Of a DNA stretch of 64,000 bases, positions 37,635 through 48,016 are shown piece by piece. Made by a program: the position numbers and the translations under genes. Positions within the stretch are counted from its first letter, which is position 1, and the number at the start of each line of letters is the position of its first letter. Where the stretch lies: assembly GCF_003286085.1 (NCBI RefSeq), contig NW_020825298.1, positions 3,596,001 to 3,660,000 on the forward strand, given 5' to 3'. Origin of the DNA: Drosophila persimilis. Lineage: Eukaryota; Arthropoda; Insecta; Diptera; Drosophilidae. The notes under the pieces were generated by a model that worked only from the letters and a program-made list of their open reading frames with translations, was not told the DNA's origin and did no database searches.

Positions 37635-37668
37635 ACTAACAAACTGAGTGTAATCTCAGACTTAATAT
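37635..37668 (-). promoter_or_regulatory. Core promoter of SVWC gene 5
   Basis: TATTAA on the minus strand (from 37667) lies 30 bases before TTAGTCAAAG (A at 37637). The stretch AGATTAC...GTC-AAG-TCTGAA aligns with the promoter of gene 6, which has TCAGTCGAAG at the same spacing, so the duplication that made genes 5 and 6 included the promoter. Confidence 0.5.
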
Positions 37669-37885
37669 GCTTCTATTTTGAAGAGGGCTGGTCGACCGGT
37701 TCAGCAAGCAAAAATAGATCTAGATGTGAGAGAGTACAGTGCTTATGGATCGACTAAATTATCGCTTGAATGCTAATGAAATTATCAATATTCTAGTATG
37801 GGATGTCATAGTTCAGGAAAGTACTTTTAGATTGTCTTTTTAAAACTAACAATGTGTGCATTTCTATTTTTCAATTTGCTTTTAT

Positions 37886-38275
37886 TTAGAAAATTCCCTT
37901 CTTCTCAAGTTCTTCAATAATTTCACGACGACAGCATGCGGGATAGTCAGCTTTTGGGTCAGTGTATTCGCCAAACCTACTGCCGGGCGGTGGAGAAACC
38001 TTGCCACATCTAATTGAATGTTCAATTATCACATTATTATTGAATGTATGCCATATCAAAACTCACATGTGTATCCCGCCTATGCTGTTCCTCCCGCACC
38101 ACAACAGAGCGCACATCTTGGGATGCCGTATCCATTGTCCGTCGCTCAAAATGAGGCCATCAATCACACATTTGCCAGGATGTTCTGGGTCCGAAAAGAC
38201 CGCTTGCATTGAATCTGCCTCAGTGCCAGCCAGGAAAAGTGCGGACAGAACCAAAAGGATTCCCGCAAAATGCAT
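37886..38275 (-). CDS. Secreted SVWC-type peptide, six-cysteine form, gene 6
   Basis: Exons 38275-38067 and 38009-37886 on the minus strand encode 110 residues. The signal peptide (MHFAGILLVLSALFLAGTEA) runs directly into a domain starting HPGKCVIDGLILSDGQ. It has the same six cysteines as gene 5, and the fifth and eighth family cysteines are again absent (PGSRFG; RREIIEE). The tail is longer and charged (LEKKGIF). As in gene 5 the first intron is absent. Genes 5 and 6 are head-to-tail, about 270 bp apart, and are clear tandem duplicates. Confidence 0.86.
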
Positions 38276-38299
38276 ATTTACTATAGTAGTTCAGAGCTT

Positions 38300-38334
38300 C
38301 GACTGACAAGCTCAGCGTAATCTTGAATTATAAT
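38300..38334 (-). promoter_or_regulatory. TATA box and initiator of SVWC gene 6
   Basis: On the minus strand TATAATT (from 38332) lies 28 bases before TCAGTCGAAG (A at 38304), which is a good fly initiator. The 5'UTR would be about 28 bases. Confidence 0.6.
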
Positions 38335-38683
38335 TTAATCAGTTAAATGCTTATAAAATTTCAAACCAAATTTTCAAGAGTTGGGTGCCTCTTCTCTTCT
38401 CAGCGGCTGCTGCTGGTCCATGTTAATGTGCTAAATGATCCCGGGCTTAGCGCTTGGAGCTCCAGTCCTAGCAGGAGCTCTTTGGGTGTGTGAAGGGTCG
38501 CTGAATAACTGAAAGAAAGATCCACTAGATTATAGATCAAAATATGATCATAAAATAACGAACAAATAATTACTGGCATGATGTTCCAATTTAAGGTGAA
38601 TTTTGTTCGAAAAGGTTGAACCAGGTTTGACTTCTCCGATGTATCTTGGACTTTTTATTTCTGTGTTAATTTGTTTAGTTAGC

Positions 38684-38917
38684 TCCAATAAAAGCAAGCA
38701 TTTAAAATAAGCCAGTTAAGTAAAAAATTGATTCATCAATTGGATAAAATTATGTGGCCAGAGCTGAGAGATCTATCTAGCTAGTAATATTCGACGGAAT
38801 ATCAAAATTTACCAATATGTAAAATATAACTTTAATTTATCAGTATATTTTACGGTATATTTTAAAATGAGACGGTATATTTTTGTATATTTCTGAGGGT
38901 GGGTTGGTATATTTTAA
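38684..38917 (-). repeat. CGGTATATTT-bearing dispersed repeat R1 (FAM32A promoter)
   Basis: This is the reverse complement of the elements at 53527, 58449, 59021 and 63780. It shares an AATAAAAGCAAG segment, a segment around TTGATTCATCAATT plus AAATTATGTGGCC, a CTAGCTAGTAATATTCGACG segment, and terminal ACGGTATATTTTAAAATGAG-type motifs. The motif end points toward the FAM32A start codon 100 bp away. Confidence 0.75.
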
Positions 38918-38928
38918 CGATAATCGCA

Positions 38929-38936
38929 TATCGATA
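38929..38936. promoter_or_regulatory. DRE (TATCGATA) in the FAM32A promoter
   Basis: A perfect TATCGATA palindrome lies 81 bp before the FAM32A ATG and just downstream of repeat R1. The element is a known binding core for DREF and BEAF-32 at fly housekeeping promoters. Confidence 0.7.
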
Positions 38937-39016
38937 AAAACATTAATAATCGCAGATAAAACAAAACAAACAAAAATAAAATAAATAAATAAAAATAAAA
39001 ATTGTTTAAACAAAAA

Positions 39017-39382
39017 ATGTCCGACGAATATGCGTGTGTGTCCAAGGGCAAGCTTAAGCTTAAGAACGACACAGACCTGAAGAAGAAAAAGAAGAAGAAT
39101 AAGGGAAAGGACAAGGAACGCGAGGCACTGCAAAAGTCATATGTGGAGCAGCAGATCGCTGAGACGAGTACATCTTCATCAGCAACAGCAGTCGGCAGTG
39201 GGTACGAGCGTAAGCTAACCAAGGCGGAGCTGGCCAGCAAGAAGCAGCAGGAGAAGATGCGCAACAAACGGATTATGGACAAGGCCCAGACCACGCACAA
39301 GGAGCGGGTGGAGAAGTTCAACGAGCACCTGGACTCTCTGACCGAACACTTTGACATACCAAAGGTTTCCTGGACGAAATAA
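39017..39382 (+). CDS. FAM32A: FAM32A homologue
   Basis: A single exon encodes 121 residues. The start MSDEYACVSKGKLKLK was preferred over an ATG five codons upstream because it matches the family's beginning (x-YxxVxKGxLKLK). A lysine-rich stretch (residues 19-37) and the strongly conserved end (KTHKERVEKFNEHLDSLTEH, then FDIPKVSWTK) identify FAM32A. In humans this is a nuclear protein that sits in the post-branching spliceosome and helps 3' splice-site joining, and it was also called OTAG-12. A nuclear splicing role here follows from the family. It is convergent with morgue, whose stop lies about 290 bp downstream. Its promoter holds a DRE and repeat R1. Confidence 0.92.
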   Translation: MSDEYACVSKGKLKLKNDTDLKKKKKKNKGKDKEREALQKSYVEQQIAETSTSSSATAVGSGYERKLTKAELASKKQQEKMRNKRIMDKAQTTHKERVEKFNEHLDSLTEHFDIPKVSWTK

Positions 39383-39675
39383 ACGCAGATACACTCCCAA
39401 TGCTGTTATTGTAACTTAAATATTAGGTTTTATTATTAGGTTTACCAATAGAAGCGTTAAGTAATTTCGACTACAATGTGGGGGGTTCATATAAGAGTGG
39501 CCGAAATCGAAAAATCAGGATGGCACTACTAACCTAAATACACATTTTCATATGTAGTTTTGATAATCATATACAAATCAACTTAAAGAGGGTTTTATAT
39601 AGTTTCCAACTTTCAGTCCAGTAAACCCATATGCTAGTGCTGGTGTCCCGCGTCTCCGTCTTCTTAAGAGGCTTC

Positions 39676-41207
39676 TTAGCGAGGCGATATCAATTCGAAC
39701 ATGGCATACTTCCAGGTCCATGAACGCACCAGCTGCTCAAACCGCTCACGTTCGTGCTCATAGATGTAGCCCACTTCTGGCTCCATGCACACCTCTGTGT
39801 ACGGATCGGTGAGTAGGCTCTGTACCGACAACAAAACCTTGGCTACGTTTAACGCCAGAGACCAGTTTTGCTGCTGGAAAATGTCAATTCCCACATCGCC
39901 ATGCCGCGAAACATTTGGATGTAGAATTTTGGTTAGAAAACGCACTGTGGGCGGTGCCATGGGATACCGGTCTGGGAAGTAGATGAACAAGAAGAATTTT
40001 CCGCCCTCGTAGGGACTGCCCGGTGGCCCCAGTATCGTAGCTTGCCAATAGTTGTTCTGTCGATCCAATGGGATGGCGGAAATGCCCTCCGACTCGTAGC
40101 TGTTCACCAGATTAGCCTCGCCGCGCAGAAAAATGTTTCGGATCGGATTGTCCTGCTCGTCGTCTTGCGGAGATTGCCCGCGTCCGCCCATTTCGATTAG
40201 GCAGGTGCGACAGAAGCATGACGACATCAATGCTCCGTACAGCTTGTGCCAGTCCGGCGAGTCCGAGAGACTCTCGAACAACGGCCAGCGCTGCTTAATG
40301 TATGCCTTCCACATGCTTTGCGCCGTGTTCTTGCCAATAATGTCGTGCCACTGCTTGCACACTTCGCTGCACATCCACAAGGACATGTCGTCCAGGTAGG
40401 CAAATATTTTCAGCAATATCTCAACAGGTATCCGGTTGATAATACTCTTATTGTCCGCTGCGTTACTACTGCCAGCACCATTGGCATTATACTCATGAGA
40501 CCGCAACCTTCCATCGGCCAGCTCGTTCATGAAGTGCGGCAGACCCAATGGTGCCATAGGCCGTGGCCTCTTAACGGGTAACAAGAACGGATTTACGGCA
40601 CGCTCGTTGTCAAAGTCCCGTTCAGGACTTTCACGTCGTGCCGGCGGTTGCAGGGCAACCAGATCTTGTGCCTGCTGTGGCAATTCCAGCTGTTGGACCA
40701 CCGCATCCGCCTCATTATTCACTGGGAGCGGGGGCTGCGGTTGGTGTGGCTGTGCTGCGGGCTCTGCATCTTCCAGGTCTTCGAATCCCATTATGTCCAC
40801 ATCGTTTTCAGTTTCCTCATCCTCCTGCTTGTCCTTGAACGGTGGCTCATCATTGCCAGAATCCTCGTCATCAGACAGTTCCGTCAGCATCTCTTCGGCC
40901 AGTTGTGCGTTGTATAGAAAAGCATGGCAGGCCCCGCAAAGGGGCTCCCCAAAGTTGGGACCGTAATAGCCATTGCACACCCAGCAGGTGTGGCTATTCT
41001 GTGGACGGTTCAATTCCATTATTCACAAATTGATGACAAAACCCGGGTTCGTTGTATACACACCGAAAAAGAGAATGTGGGCTCTGTCAGTTGCTCTTTA
41101 GCCTTGTCTGCATCTTCTGCATCGTCCATTTCATCGTCGCTAGCGTTTAGCTCATCCAACAACTGCTCCTGATCTTTTTGCTGCTGCGCTGACACGCAGC
41201 TAGTCAT
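39676..41207 (-). CDS. morgue: Morgue: F-box and inactive E2 ubiquitin-conjugase fusion
   Basis: Exon 1 is 41207-41064 and exon 2 is 40998-39676, with a 65-bp intron (donor TCG|GTGTGT, acceptor CCACAG), for 488 residues. The N-terminus (MTSCVSAQQQKDQEQ...) is acidic. A C4 zinc finger (CWVC...CGAC, residues 53-72) follows, then an acidic/Pro-rich linker, an F-box (about 236-275, IPVEILLKIFAYLDD) and a UBC fold (about 350-485). In the UBC the conserved catalytic cysteine is replaced by glycine (residue 418, in HPNVSRHGDVGID). This is exactly the published architecture of Drosophila Morgue, a Skp1-binding promoter of cell death that lowers DIAP1 levels. The second-exon frame alone contains an ATG (MELNRP), but using it would lose exon 1 and read seven intron codons. 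Divergent from Elp3. Confidence 0.93.
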
Positions 41208-41809
41208 TTTTTCGGGGCACAAAAATCTAATAAAAAAGAATTCGGAAATCAAGAGTATTAGGGATGTAAGATCGTCGATACATTAGGCCGCCAGATGACA
41301 GAAATGGCTAACACCGAAAATAAATAAGCTAAATTCTAGATCTAGATACATACACCCCAACAATAACATTTCTGTGGTTTCAATGTATTTATTTCAATTG
41401 GCGAGCGTCAACTTCAACATAAGCCCTGATTTGACCTTTCATAAGATCTTGATGATTTTACATGTACAATAAACAAAATTATATTGCTCTAGCCGCTTAT
41501 CAAGACGGCCAGACAGACATAGCTATTGAAGCTTATTAAGAATACTATATGTACACAGTATACAATTCTGGGTGTAGCACAAATCCATTTGCACGTTTTG
41601 TCTCTCACTGTAAACCTTTTTTCGCAGAAAAGTTAGCAAAGTCTATTGTCAAAGGGCTATTTGAAATTCCACTTATAAAAATGCTAGATATAGATTGAAA
41701 TATGCTAAAATCGCATCACTGGTGCGCATCGATATCGTTGTCCTCGATAAGCAAAACAAATCAGCTGCAACGCCACACGTGCAATATTTATGCGAAAATC
41801 TGCTAGGAA

Positions 41810-43640
41810 ATGAAGCCGAAAAAGAAGTTGGGTAGGTTTGCAAATACACAATACATATGTACTGCTTCAAGTGAGCAACGTGTTTCCTTTTCAGGTGTTG
41901 GTCTCAGTCGTGAGGAGCGTCAGGTGCTTGTTGTCGGGGAAATAATTCAAGAGCTTCTGGCCGCACACGAAGCCAAGAAGGATGTGAATTTGAACCGCAT
42001 GAAGTCGCTTATATCTTCCAAATATGGACTAGACAGCTCGCCACGATTGGTGGACATAATAGCCGCAGTGCCACAGGACGCCAAAAAGATCCTTCTACCC
42101 AAACTGCGCGCCAAGCCCATACGTACAGCGAGCGGTGTAAGTTGATAGAGACCTTTGGCAATGTTTCTATTCCACTTAAATCTTCGTTTTGTACAGATTG
42201 CCGTCGTTGCAGTTATGTGCAAGCCCCATCGTTGTCCTCACATCAATATGACCGGCAACATCTGCGTCTATTGTCCTGGCGGGCCTGACAGCGACTTTGA
42301 GTACTCGACGCAATCATATACCGGCTATGAGCCCACCTCCATGCGCGCTATACGAGCACGGTACGATCCCTTTGTGCAGACGCGCCATCGCGTCGAACAG
42401 CTCAAGCAGCTGGGTCACAGCGTGGACAAGGTGGAGTTTATTGTAATGGGCGGTACCTTCATGTGTCTGTCGGAGGAGTATCGCGACTATTTCATACGCA
42501 ATCTGCACGACGCTCTCTCTGGTCACAGCAGTGCCAACGTGGCCGAGGCTGTACGTTACTCTGAGAAATCTCGCACCAAGTGCATTGGCATTACAATTGA
42601 GACACGTCCGGACTACTGCCTCAAGAGGCACCTCTCGGATATGCTCAACTACGGCTGCACCCGCCTGGAAATTGGCGTGCAATCCGTCTACGAAGATGTT
42701 GCCAGAGACACAAATCGTGGCCATACGGTGCGGGCTGTGTGCGAAAGTTTTCAGCTAGGCAAAGACGCCGGCTACAAGATTGTGGCCCATATGATGCCCG
42801 ACTTACCCAATGTAGACTTTGAGCGTGACATTGAGCAGTTCATCGAATACTTTGAGAATCCTGCCTTTCGTTCGGATGGCCTGAAAATCTATCCCACTCT
42901 CGTCATTCGCGGTACCGGGCTTTATGAGCTGTGGAAGACCGGACGCTACAAGTCCTATCCACCCTCTATGCTGGTGGATCTGGTTGCCAAAATCCTGGCC
43001 CTAGTGCCACCCTGGACACGAGTCTATCGCGTGCAGCGCGACATTCCCATGCCGTTGGTCAGGTAAGCAAGTAGCCGATGAATTCTATGACAAGCTTAAC
43101 ATGAGTACCCTTTTCAGCTCTGGGGTAGAGCACGGTAATCTTCGAGAGCTTGCCCTGGCTCGCATGAAGGATCTGGGTACCACATGTCGTGATGTAAGGA
43201 CACGCGAGGTCGGCATCCAGGAGATTCACAACAAAGTTCGACCCTATGACATAGAGCTAATCCGACGCGATTATGTGGCAAATGGAGGTTGGGAAACGTT
43301 CCTCTCGTATGAGGATCCCGAACAGGATATACTCGTTGGTCTACTGCGTCTGCGCAAATGTTCGCCAGATACCTTCCGGCCGGAGCTGAAGGGCGACTGT
43401 TCCATTGTGCGGGAATTGCACGTTTATGGCTCGGTAGTTCCGGTGAACGCTCGTGATCCCACCAAGTTCCAGCATCAGGGATTCGGTATACTGCTGATGG
43501 AAGAGGCGGAGCGAATTGCAGTCGAAGAGCATGGCAGCCGCAAGCTGGCGGTCATCTCGGGTGTCGGCACTAGGAACTATTACCGGAAGCTGGGCTACGC
43601 GCTGGACGGACCCTACATGTCGAAGATCCTATCAGAATGA
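41810..43640 (+). CDS. Elp3: Elp3, catalytic subunit of Elongator
   Basis: Four exons: 41810-41831, 41895-42136, 42197-43062 and 43118-43640, giving 550 residues, the normal size. The radical-SAM cysteines C101, C111 and C114 ([14 protein letters not shown]) bind the 4Fe-4S cluster. Further conserved stretches include [20 protein letters not shown] and [12 protein letters not shown]. The C-terminal third is a GNAT acetyltransferase-like domain ([28 protein letters not shown]). Elp3 installs the carboxymethyl-type modification (cm5/mcm5/ncm5) on wobble uridine 34 of tRNAs in the cytoplasm, within the six-subunit Elongator. The 5' region has ATCGATATCG and TCGATAA words near 41728-41752. It is divergent from morgue and convergent with the SLC17A9-like gene. 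Confidence 0.97.
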
Positions 43641-43800
43641 GTTTCATGGCATTGAAATATACATATATATTTTATCACGCCAGGAGCCGTAGGATTTCGC
43701 TACTTAAGACTAATGGGCCTTATATATATATCATACAAATACATAAATAAACACGTTCTTTCCTGACCGGGAAAATGTCGAAGAGCATTCTCTTGCACAA

Positions 43801-45243
43801 TTAAACAATGGCCTCCGCCGAGCCGAAGACCAGGAATATTATCCAACCCACTAGATTAATGCCTGCCGCTGCGCTGAAAACCATCGGCCAGCTCTGGGTC
43901 AGCTCCAGTATGTGACCCGCTAGATAGACGCCGAGAAAGCCGGGAATAGCTCCCACCGTGTTCATGAGGCCAAAGACACTGCCCGAGTGGAGCGGAGCCA
44001 GATCCTGCGGATTCACAGTTACAGCATTGTTGTGGAAGCCCGTGCCGCCAATGATGATGGTCATGCAAATCAAAGCCGTGTGGAAATCAGACGTACGGCT
44101 CATCACAAACAGGGCCAGATTCTGGGCGGCAAAACAACAACTCTGGATGAACTTTCTCACCGTAGTTGTGTGCCAGTCGCGAGCTAGCAGTCGCGTAGTC
44201 AAATATTTGGCGAACAATGTGCACGGCGGCAGGGCCAGCCAAGGTATCATGTTAACCACCCAACCCTTGGCGTGCGGGAAGCCATCGTGGAAGTAGGTGG
44301 GCAGCCACGAGAGCAGCACAAAGAAGCAATTCATCTCACAGGCATGCGTCAGAACACAGGCCCAAAAGGACAGGCGACTGAAGTAGCGCAGCCAGGGTAC
44401 AGTAGTCTCCGCCGGCGTCCTATTTGCGGACAGACGCGAGGGTGTGGCAATGTTGATGATTCGATTCCGCTCTCCGGCCATGGCATAGTAGCGCAACACC
44501 AACGCCCAAGCAAATCCCATCAGGCCAATCACACGGAACACATACGACCAGCCAAAGTAATCGAGCAGAAAGGACCCCATAATGCCCGTGAGTAAGGTGC
44601 CCAGTGCAGAGCCGGCAGTCAGCAGGCCAAAGAAGCTGCTGCGCTCGTTCGGGCAGAGGTTCTGAAACATAATCCAGATTAGATCAGATTACATCAATGT
44701 AAAGACATTCCGACTCACCTGGCTGGTAAGGCTTATCATGCTGGGAAAGTGGACGCCCTGAAAGGCTCCGTTCAGTATGCGTATAGCCACAATAAAAGGA
44801 ATGGCATAGCTCTTGATCGACCCCGCCGACCAGATGATCGTGGGCATCAGGAATGTGATGAGCGACCAGCCAATGGCTGCAATCAGTATAACCCTTTGGC
44901 CACCGAATCGATCGCTAAAGTAACCGCCCACCACCTGCGTCAGAGTGTAGCCCCAAAAGAACGAACTGAGGACGGTGCCCGAATCGGTTTTACTCCACTT
45001 TTGTGCGGCGGCCACCGCTGGCACCAGCAATGGCATAGTCGTCCGTGTCGAGTAAAGCATACATGTGCCTGTTATCAGTGTGATGAACCATACGCGTTTC
45101 TCGTGCCTAGAAAGAAGAAGGGACAATCAGAATTACTTGGATCGTCGTGCATACGTAAATCTTCCTGATTCTCACCTTGTCCATATGCTTTGCGTGTCCA
45201 CCAGCTCACCACGCAGCAGCGAATACTTTAGTTTTTCATCCAT
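43801..45243 (-). CDS. SLC17A9: SLC17A9-like anion/nucleotide transporter (MFS)
   Basis: Exons 45243-45176, 45106-44719 and 44661-43801 encode 438 residues. It is a twelve-helix major facilitator. Diagnostic stretches shared with human SLC17A9 (VNUT) are VLSSFFWGYTLTQVVGGYFS, DRFGGQRVIL, FGLLTAGSALGTLLTGIMGS, CFFVLLSWLPTYF and KGWVVNMIPWLA. The family loads anionic substrates, including ATP in vertebrates, into acidic organelles using the membrane potential. Substrate and organelle here are inferred from the family. It is convergent with Elp3 (161 bp between stops) and divergent from the BTB/BACK gene. Confidence 0.9.
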
Positions 45244-46047
45244 GGTGTTTAATAAACGGTTTGTGCTGTGTGTTGTTCCTATTCCAAGTGCTCTTTCTGG
45301 CTTTTCACGTCACACATTTCACCTGCCAACTGCTGTGTCGCTTGGCGCTGTGGCATGTTCCGATATTGGGGCGCGCGCTCTGTTGTTTACATTCATTCAG
45401 TTTCGGGTAACACTTTTTATATTTTCGTAGAATGGGGCTGTGCGTAGCTGCGCTTTTACGTGGCTGTTTTTCACGCAGCAGCAAAGCAAGCGATAGAAAT
45501 GGGAAATAGTTCTGGCAAAGTCTAGCCGACCAGTCAATGCACTACGCTTCTCCGTAGTTTCTAACTCCAGCCATATATTTAGTTTGCTGCAAATTAGGTG
45601 CTTAATTTATGTATTTTCGATTCAAACTCAACTTCAAGAACTAAAAGCGAACTGAAAGCGAATATTCCTCAAAGTAGGGTGCAAATAAAAAAGTGGCCAT
45701 ATTCTTCGAAACAGACAATAAAAACAGCTGCCTGTCAGTATTGCCACCCTGTTTGAAAATAAAATCCTCTCCAACGGTGCTCTGCAAGCCGCGAAATCGA
45801 ATCCATATATCAAACGAACCGAGTAATAAATAAAAGGCCTGCACTTAGTTTAGTAGTTTATCTCGAGAAAAGCCTATTAGAGATTCCAAGCTAAACTGAA
45901 TGAGACTTCCGTCACTCCTATGTTCACATGTCATTTGATTTGATTATAATTATAATTTGTTTTTTTGGGTTGTCAAACGAACTAAACTAAGTTCAGTGTA
46001 TAAATCCGAGCATTTTACTGGTAGTCCGACAGCATCGAACACACGAA

Positions 46048-47608
46048 ATGAAAGACAAAAAAACAACTGACTCGAGCTCGCAGCAGCAGGAAGAGAAGAT
46101 ATTGGTGCCCCAGTGGTTCTGGCGGGAGCGCATCGAGCAGCGTACTGTGCCACAGCACCAGATCGAGGCTTTGGTCCAGGAAAGTGGCTTCGAGCCGAAC
46201 ACACCGCTATCAACACAGTCAAAGCTAAGCCCTCCGGAGTCTGATCCATTCAACATGGGGCCGGAAGTCCCCTTAAGCGAAGCAGATCGAACTTTCTTCG
46301 GGATTTTCAATGCAGCGCGCCAGCACAGACTGGCTCAGACCCACAAGTTCTGGACTTTACCCTCTTCCATGAGTGCCAAAGGGGGGCAACGGCAAACAAA
46401 GACCCTGAAAGCGTCGGAAACACAAGAGCCACCGATACCCGTTCCTGACTATGAGGTCCTGTGGCGGTTTGAAAAGATTTCATACACCGAACTCCAGATG
46501 AAAAGCCCTCAGTGCCAGCTGGGTAAGTTTTCCACTTGTCTCGGGCGCCAAAAATCATTCCAATCCATTCCTTTCAGCTCCCGCTGATGTCATGCTGTCG
46601 GCGATCCGTAATTACTGGTTCGACGACCTGGAGATACTGGTCGAGTCACAGTTCCTTCACGTCGATCGGTTTCTGTTCACGTACTTTGCCAAGAACTTCA
46701 GGACCTGCAAAAGCTCCGTGTTGCAGATCCCCGTGTCGAAGGTTGACATGTGCATGCTCCGCCGGATCTACGACTGGATGCTCGGGAATGAGCAGGTCAT
46801 TCAGATCAACAGAGAGCTGATACCCTTCTTTAAGGCAGCCAAGTTCCTGGGTATTGATGAGCTGGTCGACCACTACCGTTCCGCATTCAGTCGTAGCCCT
46901 AGCGGCGGCGTCTGGGAGCAGAATGCCCTCCGCACCTATCTGTCCGCCGGCAGTCAACGCTGCGAGGAAATGATGATCATGATGCTGTCTCGGGTCCGGA
47001 AGTGCTTCCTGCCTCTGGTTGCCGCGCAGGAGTTCCTTGAGCTAAACGCCCAGGAGATGGTATACCTCCTCCGTTTGAAAACGATCTGCGTGAATGGCGA
47101 GGAGGAAGTCTTCTTCGCCTGCCTCCGCTGGCTAGAGCACGCATGGGAGGAGCGGCAGCAGTACGTCTTCCAATTGATGTCCAACATGCATGTCAGCCTT
47201 CTCCCGGCCTGGCTGCTACGCTCTCTCGATACTCAGTGCGATAACCAGATGATCGCTGAGGTTTTCAGGTCGCCCGACTTCCAAGATTGGCTGTTCGAGA
47301 AGATCAAGGAGTCTCTAGCGATCTCCGCCAGCATGGAGTCGGCTCGGAACGCAAAGATAATCGAGATGCCAAATATCGAGGAACTCGAACGCTCGTGGGT
47401 CTACTGCGGTGTGCCCCACCACCATGACAGTCGATGCCCGAACTACCGACAGCTCAACTACCGGACATTTAAGCTCTTCCTGCAGCGCTTGCAGCAGCAG
47501 TCCGAGACCTATATGGAGAGCCTCCAGAGCATTCCAAACAGGGCCTGGAACAGCTTTCCCTGCTGCCCTGCTGTGCTGACCTCAAGGCGTCATAAAAAGC
47601 GCACCTAA
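46048..47608 (+). CDS. BTB/BACK-domain protein of unknown function
   Basis: Exons 46048-46522 and 46578-47608 encode 501 residues. The first ~155 residues are a low-complexity polar region. A divergent BTB/POZ fold follows from about residue 160 (MLSAIRNYWFDDLEILVESQ, FLFTYFAKNF, RIYDWMLGNEQVI, FFKAAKFLGIDELVDHY). Then comes a BACK-like helical region (about 300-400, with VAAQEFLELNAQEMVYLL and EEEVFFACLRWLEH). No Kelch repeats follow; the tail ends basic (RRHKKRT). BTB-BACK proteins usually act as Cullin-3 adaptors, but the Cul3-contact residues cannot be judged here. I do not recognise a vertebrate orthologue. Convergent with the PHF14-like gene. Confidence 0.85.
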
Positions 47609-48016
47609 TTATAAAACGAAACGGCTTTTATTTCGTTTGTATTTTTTCTCGGTCTGTCCCCATTTTGGGCGCTTCCTCGCAGCTCGCTTTGTTCGCCAGG
47701 ACATTCTCAAGAAGCAGGAAGTTGGTATTGTGTTGGCCGGTACAATACATGTGCATAGAACTATAATAGTTCACAGCCCATACGTGGGCTTTAACATGGA
47801 ATTGTAAAACATCAGTCGCCGGGCTTTTGCCTGCAGCTTTGGAGACCGCCTGCAGCTAAGAATAAATTCTTGGAATAGTTTACAGCTGGAAAATGTGTAG
47901 TGTAATGGGAATTTCTTAATAAATTTAATCGCCGGTACATAATGGCAAAAATCGAATAAAATGATCTGTGAAGATGGTATCCATGGTACAATTATATTAT
48001 AAGATAAATTCAGATT
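47609..48016. other. Intergenic DNA between convergent genes, with a possible small ORF
   Basis: On the minus strand a 42-codon frame starting MHMYCTGQHNTNFLLLENVL runs from about 47756 to 47628. It has balanced composition and a possible acceptor (TATTATAG) just before it. No family is recognised, and it could be a decayed 3' exon. Confidence 0.3.

Noticed and set aside
40246-40966. Plus-strand frames of 111 and 145 codons over morgue
   Set aside because: They are antisense shadows of a well-supported coding exon.
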